A DNA stretch of 40,201 nt from Woeseiaceae bacterium (GCA_021773095.1 JAJFKR010000032.1:1-40201), one strand, 5' to 3'. Counted from the stretch's first letter, positions 15,405-22,793 are shown. Translations and numbers: made by a program. The notes: a model not told the origin generated them from the sequence alone.

Positions 15405-17012
15405 CTATTGTTCCCAGCGTACGCCTATTACGAGCTGATTCTGCTCATATTGGATACGGGTATCGTTGGACACCGTCTCGCGATATCTCGCTTCGCCAAA
15501 CAGGCTCAGGTGGCGCGTCATCTGAAAGGTTGCGAGGATGCGAGCCCGAGCGGATTCCTGCGTCTTGCGGCCCACAATCGCCTCGTTAAATGCCAAGGCA
15601 TTGGGGAAGTCGTAGAGTCGGTAGTCGCCACTGGCTTCGAGGTCAAAACGGTCAGTCGGATTCCAGTGAATTTCGGCGCCGAAGCTGTCGCGAGTGTAAT
15701 CGTTGTAGCCAACGTACTGATCGATGCGTTCTGTACGCTTCACGTTGAAACCAAACCACAGGCTGCTCAGTACACGCTGGCGTGCCGTGAGCTCGAGTGA
15801 ATAGTAGTCGTAACGAATGTTCGGATTACCGTTACGCTGCTGTCCGTCGAGATCATAAGCGGGCCGATCACCAAAGCGGCGGCTATAGCCTTCCAGCGTG
15901 ATGCGCAGCAACGACGATTGCGTAAATTTGTATTGCCCGTACAGATTGAGCAGAAAATACTCGTGGTCGTATTCCGGAACGACTGTTTGTTCCTCGTAAT
16001 TCCATAACTGACCCTTTATCTTCGCGCCGATGGCGAGACGCCTGAATGACTGACGAAGCGTCAGCTCCGGGCCATAGCGCAAATAATTCATGCGATCCTC
16101 AATGTCGACGCCAGCGATATTGCGGATGTTGCCGTTGTCTGGATCGTAGTAGGTCTCATCGTGTTGAGAGACCTTGAAGGCGCTGTAGACTTCGCGCTTG
16201 CGGTCACCTTCTTTGCGTTGATATTCGCTACCAAAGCTCACTTCGTGCTGGTATTCGTTTGCGTTGTCGAGGTCTGTGTCCTGGTAGTAACGGCCCGAGA
16301 GTTTGTAGGCCACGTAGAAACCCTCGAACCTGAGGCTGTTAACAAGATATTTCGCACTGAGGCTAACGGGCATATACGCGCCGCTTTTGACCTCGGGAAC
16401 CACGACCGGAGTCAGGGCGCTGGAGAAATCAATATACGCCCGGTCGGGAGAGCGGAACACATTGTCGTCGCTGCCAAAACCAACCCGGGCGCGCAGTTGC
16501 AGATCGGTGAAGTCGCGCTTTCTTTTACGTTCGGCAACGCGAACATCAAACTCGTCGGGTTGTGCCTTCTCGGCACGAATTCGCGAAATAGCGATGCGTG
16601 CGAATCGTTGCAGCTTCTCGCTTTCGCTCTGATCACGAGCGAGACGGAACCATCTCAGGGCCTCGTCGAGCTCACCGAGCTTATAGGCGTTGAGCCCAAG
16701 ATTGTAATGAGTGGCTATCCGAAGTGCTGGATGGCTGAGCGCCCTTGTAAACGCAGCACGAGCGCGAATATGCTGCCCGGCTCGATAATGCGCAATGCCC
16801 ATGTTGTAGTGCAGTAAAGGTGTGCTTAAACCTTCATCCGAGGCCTGCCGGTAACGCAGCAAAGCAGCCCAGTACAGGTCGTCACGAAACAGACGATTGC
16901 CGTCGGCGAAGTACTGTTCCGCCGTCATGGCCCGGGCGCTCTCGACCGGCATAAGGCTGGCAATTGCCGCCAGCAGCAGCAGCGAGCTCTTGAGATAAAT
17001 GTTTTTCACCAT
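15405..17012 (-). CDS. TPR-repeat outer-membrane beta-barrel protein, function unknown
   Basis: From the ATG at 17012 the 535-residue protein has a signal peptide at 1-28 (MVKNIYLKSSLLLLAAIASL, cut after ESARA). Several TPR repeats follow at about 30-145 (YFADGNRLFRDDLYWAALLRY; LLHYNMGIAHYRAGQHIRAR; THYNLGLNAYKLGELDEALR). A charged linker then leads to about 370 residues of alternating beta strands opened by RARVGFGSDDNVF and ending in VIGVRWEQ. TPR plus a C-terminal barrel recalls the Slam/DUF560 surface-protein exporters and exopolysaccharide porins, but I cannot confirm either. A longer frame begins at a TTG at 17090 without a signal peptide at its front, so 17012 is preferred. A terminator at 17094-17126 separates it from the acidic-protein gene. 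Confidence 0.7.
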   Translation of the reverse strand: MVKNIYLKSSLLLLAAIASLMPVESARAMTAEQYFADGNRLFRDDLYWAALLRYRQASDEGLSTPLLHYNMGIAHYRAGQHIRARAAFTRALSHPALRIATHYNLGLNAYKLGELDEALRWFRLARDQSESEKLQRFARIAISRIRAEKAQPDEFDVRVAERKRKRDFTDLQLRARVGFGSDDNVFRSPDRAYIDFSSALTPVVVPEVKSGAYMPVSLSAKYLVNSLRFEGFYVAYKLSGRYYQDTDLDNANEYQHEVSFGSEYQRKEGDRKREVYSAFKVSQHDETYYDPDNGNIRNIAGVDIEDRMNYLRYGPELTLRQSFRRLAIGAKIKGQLWNYEEQTVVPEYDHEYFLLNLYGQYKFTQSSLLRITLEGYSRRFGDRPAYDLDGQQRNGNPNIRYDYYSLELTARQRVLSSLWFGFNVKRTERIDQYVGYNDYTRDSFGAEIHWNPTDRFDLEASGDYRLYDFPNALAFNEAIVGRKTQESARARILATFQMTRHLSLFGEARYRETVSNDTRIQYEQNQLVIGVRWEQ

Positions 17013-17093
17013 AGGGGTGGAGCTGTTTCGCGTTATGTCAGATCGGTAGAGTACCGAATTTCCAAGCATGAAGACTATGACGTAGTGCAAAAA

Positions 17094-17126
17094 AATCCCC
17101 CCGAATGGGTCACAAACGGGGGGATT
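17094..17126 (-). terminator. Strong rho-independent terminator downstream of the acidic-protein gene
   Basis: A perfect 10-bp stem AATCCCCCCG (17094-17103) with CGGGGGGATT (17117-17126) and a 13-nt loop is followed on the minus strand by a T-run. It lies 26 nt past the stop of the acidic-protein gene and should end the sigma/anti-sigma/acidic-protein transcript before the TPR-barrel gene. Confidence 0.9.
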
Positions 17127-17151
17127 GGGTTCTTAGTGGAGATTGGGTCGA

Positions 17152-17649
17152 CTAGTCGTCGTCACTGCCGACGTCACTATCGTCGTCATCTTCCTCTTCG
17201 ATTTCGTCGTCATCGATGTCATCGCCGTCGTCTTCCATGTCGTCGTCGTCATCGATCTCGTCCTCGTCCTGGTCATCGACTTCATCCATTTCGTCGGACT
17301 CATCTTCGTCGTGCATTTCGTCAGACTCGTCCTCGTCTTCATCTTCGGACTCATCTTCGAACTCGTCCTCGGAATTATCATCCGACTCATTCTCGGACTC
17401 ATTTTCAGACTCATCTTCAGAATCATCGTCCGACTCATCATCCGATTCATCGTCCCCGTCGTCATCGTCGTCGCTGCCACCCTCGGGGCCCTGCATGCTG
17501 GAAATTTCGCCTTCCATCTGGCTTGGGTCATCGAGAACGACCAGGGTGACATCCAGGCCGTCCATGCCATCATCGGCGCGCGCGGTGGTTGGGAAAAAAG
17601 CAATAAGGGTCAGTGCCATCACTGCGAAAAACAGGTTGATCTGTTTCAT
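17152..17649 (-). CDS. Secreted, extremely acidic Asp/Glu/Ser-rich protein of unknown function
   Basis: The 165-residue protein has a classical signal peptide (MKQINLFFAVMALTLIAFFP, cut after TTARA at about 25) and a short ordinary segment (DGLDVTLVVLDDPSQMEGEI). Residues 60-165 form a tail of which 77/106 are Asp or Glu; the rest is mostly Ser, Gly, Asn and Met. The mature chain has no Lys or Arg and one His. There is no lipobox and no membrane anchor, so it is periplasmic or external. Both Asp codons, both Glu codons and several Ser codons are mixed, so the composition is kept at protein level. A GGAG ribosome site lies 8 nt before the ATG. It is third in an ECF sigma/anti-sigma operon and has its own terminator. 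Calcium or metal buffering, or polyanionic adhesion, are possible roles; none is proven. Confidence 0.75.
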   Translation of the reverse strand: MKQINLFFAVMALTLIAFFPTTARADDGMDGLDVTLVVLDDPSQMEGEISSMQGPEGGSDDDDDGDDESDDESDDDSEDESENESENESDDNSEDEFEDESEDEDEDESDEMHDEDESDEMDEVDDQDEDEIDDDDDMEDDGDDIDDDEIEEEDDDDSDVGSDDD

Positions 17650-17661
17650 TGTCGTGCTCCG

Positions 17662-18210
17662 TTAACTCACATCAATCCGCAGACGAAACGTTCGGCTGCG
17701 ATCGTCGTGACGTAAAATTGCATAAACTTCACCGCCGAGCGGCGATGTGGCGATTAATTTGAGTGGCAGCAAATTCTTGCCAGCATTCAGGCTGGTCTGC
17801 CAGGTGACTTCCCGCTGACCCGCAAATCCGGGCATCTCGATTCCAGCGGGCAACTGCACTGTTAACGTTGCGGCATCGAGCGGCTCGGCCGAGGCGAAAA
17901 CGAGATTGATCGTTCGAGGATCTTCCAGCGTCATTGTTATGCCGGGTATTGCCGGATCAGCAACGGGCAGGTCCGGTGTTGTCAGGAAGAATCCACCGGC
18001 CATCCATAGAACAAGGCCTGCAGCAATGGCTGAACCGAAGCCGGCCATAACCCAGCGATTACGCTGCCGACGTGAACCTTCATGCGTAGCTCGCACGAGA
18101 GCCTGGTCGAAGTAGCCTGCTGTTGCTTCTGGCATCGGATAGTCCTTTAAGAGCGCCAGGATCTCCTGATCCTGTTTGTCCAAATCTTTATCTAGGTCGT
18201 TGTTTTGCAT
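17662..18210 (-). CDS. Membrane-bound anti-sigma factor (predicted)
   Basis: The 182-residue protein has an N-terminal cytosolic part (about 1-51) containing DQEILALLKDYPMPEATAGY, typical of short anti-sigma heads. One membrane helix lies at about 53-76 (WVMAGFGSAIAAGLVLWMAG). A periplasmic domain follows (about 80-182) of beta character with a C-terminal RHDDRSRTFRLRIDV. No zinc-binding HxxxCxxC anti-sigma motif is seen, so the call rests on topology and on the ECF sigma gene directly upstream. I chose the ATG at 18210 because AGGA lies 8 nt before it; an in-frame codon at 18237 is possible. It is 12 nt upstream of the acidic-protein gene. It probably holds the sigma factor inactive until an envelope signal releases it. 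Confidence 0.65.
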   Translation of the reverse strand: MQNNDLDKDLDKQDQEILALLKDYPMPEATAGYFDQALVRATHEGSRRQRNRWVMAGFGSAIAAGLVLWMAGGFFLTTPDLPVADPAIPGITMTLEDPRTINLVFASAEPLDAATLTVQLPAGIEMPGFAGQREVTWQTSLNAGKNLLPLKLIATSPLGGEVYAILRHDDRSRTFRLRIDVS

Positions 18211-18245
18211 GGTTTCGTCCTGCTTGATCCCTAACACGTTCCGAA

Positions 18246-18782
18246 TCAGGAAAAGGTTCCGTCTGCACTCAGAATTTCCCGCAACCGGCGCCGGGCACGG
18301 TGCAGCCGGGACTTGACGGTGCCGACCGGAATCCCTATAAGCTCTTGAATTTCAGCCAGTTTATAACCTTCCGTATCGTGCAAGAGCACGATCATTCGGT
18401 GCTCATCGCTAAGCTTTGCAAGCGCCGAATCGAGTGTTCTCATACGCTCCAGGCGCTCATGGTCCCAGGCTGGATTGTCGGTCCCGGGAAGCCCGGCAAG
18501 GCCGTCCCCTGCCATTTCGCCCTCTTCGACGGTGTGCATACGGCGACGGGCAAAGCGCCGCCGTTCGTCGATAAACAGGTTGTACATGATGCGTGACAAC
18601 CAGGATCCGGGCTCGTCGATCTTAACGAGATCGTCGAGCTTGCCGTAGGCCTTTATGAGGAGCTCCTGAAACAGATCTTCCGCTTCGACCTTCTGGCCGG
18701 TAAGGCGCCACGCGAGGCGATATAAGCGGTCGAAATGCGGCCGTACAAGTTTTTCGAACGCAATGTTGCTGGATGCAGTCAT
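18246..18782 (-). CDS. ECF-type RNA polymerase sigma factor
   Basis: From the ATG at 18782 the 178-residue protein has sigma region 2 (FDRLYRLAWRLTGQ, then VEAEDLFQELLIKAYGKLD) and region 4 (LSDEHRMIVLLHDTEGYKLA, IQELIGIPVGTVKSRLHRAR). No region 3 is present, which is the ECF plan. It directs RNA polymerase to a small regulon, usually including its own operon. Downstream on the same strand are the predicted anti-sigma factor and the acidic exported protein, so the latter is a likely target. The reading frame extends upstream to 18833, but the ATG at 18782 gives the standard N-terminus. A perfect palindrome CATTTCGAAATG lies 51 nt upstream, between this gene and ctaB. Confidence 0.88.
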   Translation of the reverse strand: MTASSNIAFEKLVRPHFDRLYRLAWRLTGQKVEAEDLFQELLIKAYGKLDDLVKIDEPGSWLSRIMYNLFIDERRRFARRRMHTVEEGEMAGDGLAGLPGTDNPAWDHERLERMRTLDSALAKLSDEHRMIVLLHDTEGYKLAEIQELIGIPVGTVKSRLHRARRRLREILSADGTFS

Positions 18783-18832
18783 GGTCAAAAACAGTCTAGC
18801 GCGCAACCTGGCCGCTGCAAGTGCGCAGCACA

Positions 18833-18844
18833 CATTTCGAAATG
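18833..18844. promoter_or_regulatory. 12-bp palindrome upstream of the ECF sigma gene
   Basis: CATTTCGAAATG is a perfect palindrome in the short gap between the ctaB stop (18852) and the sigma-factor start (18782). It could be a protein-binding site controlling the sigma operon. There is no U-tract, so it does not look like a terminator of ctaB. A 12-bp palindrome can arise by chance in 40 kb, so this is weak. Confidence 0.25.
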
Positions 18845-18851
18845 CTTGCGA

Positions 18852-19754
18852 CTACAGGCTGGCCTGTAAAATGAAATAATGATCAACGAGCAGCGCTGTA
18901 AACAGGAAGCCGAGATAGCTGATTGAATACCTGAACATCGCCATCGGCAACTCGTCATTCTCGTGGTCACGGTACAGGCGAATGGCGTAGTAGAGAAAAT
19001 ACCCGCCAAGCCCGAGGGCGGTTACGAGATAGATCAAGCCGCTCATGCCAATGAGGTACGGCATGAGCGTTACAAGCAACAAGAGAATCGAATAAAGAAG
19101 AATATTCAAGCGCGTATAGGCTTCGCCGTGTGTGACGGGTAGCATTGGAATATCGACCTTTGCATATTCTTCCAGCCTTGCGATGGCCAGTGCCCAGAAA
19201 TGCGGTGGCGTCCAGACGAACACAATCAAAAACAGCAGCAACGAACCGCTGGTGACCTCGTTGGTCACTGTCGTCCAGCCGAGGACGGGTGGCGCAGCAC
19301 CGGCGGCTCCGCCGATCACAATGTTCTGTGGTGTGGCGCGCTTAAGCCAGACTGTATAAATCACGGCGTAGCCGATCAGGGAGAAAAACGTCAGTACGGC
19401 AGTCAATGGGTTGACGAGAAACCAAAGCAGTAACATCGCGACGACACAAAGGACCGACGCAAAAGTCAGTGCCGACCTTATGGTCAGTTTGCCCTGTGGC
19501 AAGGGCCGGCCGCGTGTCCGCATCATCAGGATATCGGTTCGATGGTCGAGCACATGGTTAAAGACGGCCGCGGACGATGCGGCCATGCCGATTCCCAGCG
19601 TGCCATAAACAACGGGCTGAATGCCCGGCCATCCGGGGACGGATAGAAACATGCCGACGATGGCCGTAAATACAATCAGCATGACGACACGAGGTTTGGT
19701 CAGCTCGTAGTAGTCGCGCCAGTCGACAGGTGGTGTTTCTACGTTCGTGTTCAC
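18852..19754 (-). CDS. ctaB: Protoheme IX farnesyltransferase (heme O synthase)
   Basis: The 300-residue integral membrane protein belongs to the UbiA prenyltransferase superfamily, CtaB/CyoE branch. It has about nine membrane helices, the first aspartate-rich motif N66-x3-D70 in FNHVLDHRTDILMMRTRGRP and the second region ARLEEYAKVDIPMLPVTHG. It attaches a farnesyl group to heme B to make heme O, the precursor of heme A for aa3 oxidases. It starts 14 nt after the stop of the SCO-like gene in the surf1 transcription unit. Heme A synthase (ctaA), normally next to it, is not in this cluster. The name cyoE is equally used; the cox context favours ctaB. Confidence 0.95.
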   Translation of the reverse strand: MNTNVETPPVDWRDYYELTKPRVVMLIVFTAIVGMFLSVPGWPGIQPVVYGTLGIGMAASSAAVFNHVLDHRTDILMMRTRGRPLPQGKLTIRSALTFASVLCVVAMLLLWFLVNPLTAVLTFFSLIGYAVIYTVWLKRATPQNIVIGGAAGAAPPVLGWTTVTNEVTSGSLLLFLIVFVWTPPHFWALAIARLEEYAKVDIPMLPVTHGEAYTRLNILLYSILLLLVTLMPYLIGMSGLIYLVTALGLGGYFLYYAIRLYRDHENDELPMAMFRYSISYLGFLFTALLVDHYFILQASL

Positions 19755-19768
19755 TTCTGCTTTCAGGG

Positions 19769-20341
19769 TTAGCCTATGCGAGACAGCTTCAGAAGATGCT
19801 GGATGTCTTCAACCATGTCGCTGGGGTCGATGTCCGGCTCGAAATACATCACGAGGTTGCCCAGAGGGTCCATCAGGAAGTATCCTCCAGCCGCCAGTGC
19901 CGCAGGTTTCTTGTTGTTCAGTAATGTGGCGAGCTCACCGTCTCGCAAGGTCATGAGCCCCGCATGCTCATCAGCGAGAAGCACTTTATCCGGGGATGAT
20001 TCGCCGTGCAAGAAGAGCCGCTTCAGCCGATCCATTTCTTTGCCAATCATTTTTCGCGACTGACGCAGGGTGTACAGGGAGTCTTTGCAGGCCTCGGCGC
20101 ACTCTCCCGTATCCGAATAAATCAGGACCCAGTAGCCGTCACCCAGTTCCTCGATCCTGGACCCCGGCAATCGCTCAGCCACGCTGATAACAGGTTCCAG
20201 CAATGCCCCGTGGTTGGTGCGGCCAACGGGATGCAGCGCACCGCCGTAATACATCCATGTTGCGATGGCCAACGGGCCGAAAAACACGGAGGCGATTATC
20301 AACATCTGTACACGTGCCCAGGTTGTTTTCTTTGTTGTCAT
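19769..20341 (-). CDS. SCO-like membrane-anchored thioredoxin-fold protein (cytochrome oxidase assembly)
   Basis: From the ATG at 20341 the 190-residue protein has one N-terminal membrane helix (about 12-31) and a periplasmic domain. That domain contains WVLIYSDTGECAEACKDSLY with a CxxxC pair (C81, C85), then an extended helix, and YFLMDPLGNLVMYFEPDIDP. SCO copper chaperones have the same CxxxC and a similar YLIDPxG element, so a role in CuA insertion or thiol reduction of subunit II is plausible. A counterpart between surf1 and ctaA is common in proteobacterial cox clusters, usually annotated as hypothetical. Its ATG overlaps the surf1 stop by 3 nt in an ATGA junction. A longer frame to 20410 lies inside surf1 and is not preferred. 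Confidence 0.7.
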   Translation of the reverse strand: MTTKKTTWARVQMLIIASVFFGPLAIATWMYYGGALHPVGRTNHGALLEPVISVAERLPGSRIEELGDGYWVLIYSDTGECAEACKDSLYTLRQSRKMIGKEMDRLKRLFLHGESSPDKVLLADEHAGLMTLRDGELATLLNNKKPAALAAGGYFLMDPLGNLVMYFEPDIDPSDMVEDIQHLLKLSRIG

Positions 20342-21051
20342 GTATTGAATCGTTTCTTGTGGTAGTTCCAGACCAGCAACGCTAGAAGGACTGCGCCCAT
20401 GGCAAACCACTGCAGCGCATATCCAAAGTGTTTGCCGGGCCCAAACTCCGATGGCACCCAGTGGCGCAGAAAACCGTTGCTCTCGTCATGTTCCATTAGT
20501 AACACGAAGGGCTGTATGTCACGGCCCAGAGCGCCCGACACCTCCTCTCCTGATGGATATACAGCGTGCATCGGCCATTGCTGCTTCGTCGCTATCGCAT
20601 CACCCATTTTGTAACCGGCTTTGGGCAACGATCCAGCGCGACCGCGAATAGTTATTTCACCGTCGGGCAAGACAAGTCGATCAATATCAAAACCGTCACT
20701 CACCCTTTCAAGCCAGCCGCGATTAACGAGTAACAGCGGCGTATCAGCGCCCATTTCGAGCGGCGTTATCACGTAGTGTCCGTAGCGGCTGTTGATAATG
20801 ATGTTGTCGAGCACGATCTGATGTGCATCATCGTAAACGCCGGTAACTTTCAGGCGTTGGAACGAGCGAACCTCCATCCCGTCCCGCCAGGCCCTGAAGC
20901 TCGTTTCGTCCTGATAGGCGAATTGGGTGGCCCGCTTTTCCAGGCCACGAGAAATCTGCCAGGCACCCAGGCCCGCAAACTGGATAACCAGAGACAGGCC
21001 GACCACCAGCGGCAGCCAGGCAGGTAACGGCTTTTTGGACTTGCTGTTCAC
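20338..21051 (-). CDS. SURF1-family cytochrome c oxidase assembly protein
   Basis: The protein of about 237 residues has the SURF1 layout: an N-terminal membrane helix (WLPLVVGLSLVIQFAGLGAW), a periplasmic domain and a C-terminal membrane helix (HFGYALQWFAMGAVLLALLV). Family signatures are visible: GAWQ.SR..EK near the first helix, VNRGWLERV, and FGYALQWF at the end. SURF1 helps insert heme A into subunit I. I place the start at the GTG at 21051, which begins just before the basic KSKKPLP stretch. The frame stays open to 21087, but that would run into the divergent DUF2909 gene start. It begins the unit surf1, SCO-like gene, ctaB. Confidence 0.88.
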   Translation of the reverse strand: MNSKSKKPLPAWLPLVVGLSLVIQFAGLGAWQISRGLEKRATQFAYQDETSFRAWRDGMEVRSFQRLKVTGVYDDAHQIVLDNIIINSRYGHYVITPLEMGADTPLLLVNRGWLERVSDGFDIDRLVLPDGEITIRGRAGSLPKAGYKMGDAIATKQQWPMHAVYPSGEEVSGALGRDIQPFVLLMEHDESNGFLRHWVPSEFGPGKHFGYALQWFAMGAVLLALLVWNYHKKRFNT

Positions 21052-21087
21052 GTTATAATGCTTGCTCGATTCTGCATGGCCCACCAA

Positions 21088-21282
21088 ATGAAATACGTCG
21101 TTTTCACACTGCTGGCTGCAATTTTGATCAGTCTGGGCTCCGGGCTGTATTATTTGTCCCGCGACGACGCGGATTCACCCAAAGTATTGAAGGCATTGCA
21201 AATCAGGGTGGCATTATCCGCCATCCTGATCCTCTTCCTGGTGGCATCTTACTTCATGGGCTGGATTCAACCACCTGTATAA
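21088..21282 (+). CDS. DUF2909 twin-transmembrane protein
   Basis: The 64-residue protein has two membrane helices (about 3-21, YVVFTLLAAILISLGSGLYY, and about 40-58, VALSAILILFLVASYFMGW) joined by a short loop with SRDDADSPKVLKALQIR. This matches the DUF2909 'twin transmembrane' family found in the cox clusters of many gammaproteobacteria. Its role is unknown; an assembly or stability function for the oxidase is inferred from location only. It is on the opposite strand to all other cox genes, divergent from surf1 and convergent with coxC. A TATAAT sequence at 21054-21059 could be its -10 box. An in-frame ATG at 21076 is an alternative start. A REP pair begins 2 nt after its stop. Confidence 0.8.
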   Translation: MKYVVFTLLAAILISLGSGLYYLSRDDADSPKVLKALQIRVALSAILILFLVASYFMGWIQPPV

Positions 21283-21284
21283 TT

Positions 21285-21368
21285 GTAGGAGCGCGCCCGG
21301 CGCGCGAACTCACTACAAGGGCCACAAGCGTCGGTCGTCACGAGGTCGCGCGCAGGGCGCGCTCCTAC
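21285..21368. repeat. REP pair (inverted, head to head) between DUF2909 and coxC
   Basis: Two 23-nt units in opposite orientation, 21285-21307 and 21346-21368, are separated by 38 nt. Each reads GTAGGAGCGCGCCC, one variable base, then the pairing GCGCGCGA half; they differ at one position only. Each unit is itself a GC-rich imperfect palindrome, and together they form a large stem. The right unit contains the coxC stop codon (21365-21367). The same unit recurs near 28073, 30207 and 40113. This is the pattern of a repetitive extragenic palindrome (REP/BIME) family mobilised by RAYT transposases; no RAYT gene is in the window. The stem may also end transcription or stabilise both convergent messages. 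Confidence 0.85.
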
Positions 21369-22249
21369 ATCCAATATACGAACACGTACAGACCAACCCA
21401 GACGACGTCGACGAAATGCCAGTACCAGGCGACGGCCTCGAAAGCGAAATGTTTGTCGGCCGAAAAATGACCCTTTAAGACACGGAACCAGATAACGGTC
21501 AGCATGATTGCGCCGATGGTCACGTGCATGCCGTGGAACCCGGTCAACATGAAAAACGTTGAGCCGTAAATACCGGATGTCAGCTTCAGGTTCAGATGCG
21601 CGTACGCCTCCATGTACTCAACGCCCTGGAAATACACGAAGGTGAAGCCCAGAATGAATGTAGCGGCAAGAAAGGCCGTCAGTTGCGCGCGCTTGCCCGC
21701 AATCAACGCGTGGTGTGCGATTGTGATTGTGATGGAGCTCGACAACAACAGAACCGTGTTAACCAGTGGCAAACCCAGCGGCGCCATCGCTTCGTATTCG
21801 CCACCGACATTGCCAGGACCGTTGCTCGGCCAGGTGCTTTCATAACCCTCCCACAACAAAAGGTTGGTGAAAAAGTTATTGCTTGCACCACCCAGCCATG
21901 GAACCGACATGTTGCGGGCGTAGAACAATGCGCCGAAAAACGCCGCGAAGAACATGACTTCCGAAAAAATAAACCAGAACATTCCCTGGCGGAAGGACTT
22001 GTCAACCTGATCGTTGTACAGGCCACCAATACTCTCGCCGATCACTGTGCTGAACCACCCCGTGAGCATGAAGACGATGATCGCGAACCCCGTCAGCATG
22101 ATGTAGAAACCTGAGTCTGCGCCATTCAGCCAGGTCGATACACCAAGCATCAGGAAAAACAGACCGACCGAGCCAACAACCGGCCAGTGGCTGCCCTGGG
22201 GGATGTAGTAGCGCTCGTCTGCGTTATGATTTTCTGTTGTTGTTGTCAT
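21365..22249 (-). CDS. coxC: Cytochrome c oxidase subunit III
   Basis: The 294-residue protein has seven membrane helices and the family segments HWPVVGSVGLFFLMLGVSTW, WFIFSEVMFFAAFFGALFYA, GFHGMHVTIGAIML and a C-terminal FEAVAWYWHFVDVVWVGLYV. Subunit III stabilises the oxidase and the proton path into subunit I. The ATG at 22249 lies 1 nt after the ctaG stop, so it is translationally coupled. The stop codon TAG lies within the right unit of a REP pair. Length is normal for bacterial subunit III with a short N-terminal extension. The gene is the last of the coxB-coxA-ctaG-coxC unit. Confidence 0.95.
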   Translation of the reverse strand: MTTTTENHNADERYYIPQGSHWPVVGSVGLFFLMLGVSTWLNGADSGFYIMLTGFAIIVFMLTGWFSTVIGESIGGLYNDQVDKSFRQGMFWFIFSEVMFFAAFFGALFYARNMSVPWLGGASNNFFTNLLLWEGYESTWPSNGPGNVGGEYEAMAPLGLPLVNTVLLLSSSITITIAHHALIAGKRAQLTAFLAATFILGFTFVYFQGVEYMEAYAHLNLKLTSGIYGSTFFMLTGFHGMHVTIGAIMLTVIWFRVLKGHFSADKHFAFEAVAWYWHFVDVVWVGLYVFVYWM

Positions 22250-22250
22250 G

Positions 22251-22793
22251 TTAATTCTCTAAGACGGCCGCTACAGGAGCGGTATCGAAAAATGTGTATT
22301 GCAACGTAATGGTGTCGATATAGTCTGGTAGTTCGGGATTCACGATGAATTGCAGTGGCATGGCACGCTCTTCACTGGCCGCAAATTCCTGGCTCGTAAA
22401 ACAAAAACACTCGATTTTCGTGAAGTGTTCAGCGGCGCCCGACGGGGCCACGCTTGGCACGGCCTGTGCAATTTTGTGCTCGCCTGCGAGGTTTTTCGCA
22501 GTGAATGTGGCGTAGTACATTTTGCCGGGGCTTACGGTCATGCTGTCTGCATTTGCGGCAAACTCAAACTGTGCGTAGGAATTCACTGTGGTAACAAATT
22601 CGATGCGAACTTCGCGCGTCAGATCAGGCGCTTCCGCAACAACTGCGGCCTCCGGGTTCGTGCGGCCACCGAATCCGGTGATCTCGCAAAACACGTCGTA
22701 CAACGGCACGAGCAGAAACCCGAAACCGAACATCGCGACGGTCAGTATGAGCAGCTGACCGACGAGTGAACGATGGGCGTTTTTCTCAGGCAC
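22251..22793 (-). CDS. ctaG: Cytochrome c oxidase assembly protein CtaG/Cox11
   Basis: From the GTG at 22793 the protein is 180 residues. It has an N-terminal membrane helix (LVGQLLILTVAMFGFGFLLV), then a periplasmic beta-sandwich domain with the conserved LYDVFCEITGFGG and the copper-binding KIECFCFTSQEF (CFCF). Cox11/CtaG delivers copper to the CuB site of subunit I. The GTG start is supported by CGGAG about 9 nt upstream and overlaps the end of a 36-codon gene by 8 nt. A longer frame to 22838 would lie inside that small gene. It precedes coxC by 1 nt. Confidence 0.93.
   Translation of the reverse strand: MPEKNAHRSLVGQLLILTVAMFGFGFLLVPLYDVFCEITGFGGRTNPEAAVVAEAPDLTREVRIEFVTTVNSYAQFEFAANADSMTVSPGKMYYATFTAKNLAGEHKIAQAVPSVAPSGAAEHFTKIECFCFTSQEFAASEERAMPLQFIVNPELPDYIDTITLQYTFFDTAPVAAVLEN

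Noticed and set aside
17143..17715. Long plus-strand reading frames rich in Ser, Val or Arg/His opposite the acidic protein
   Set aside because: They are mirror images of the Asp/Glu/Ser codon bias on the minus strand; the minus-strand frame has the signal peptide, ribosome site and terminator.
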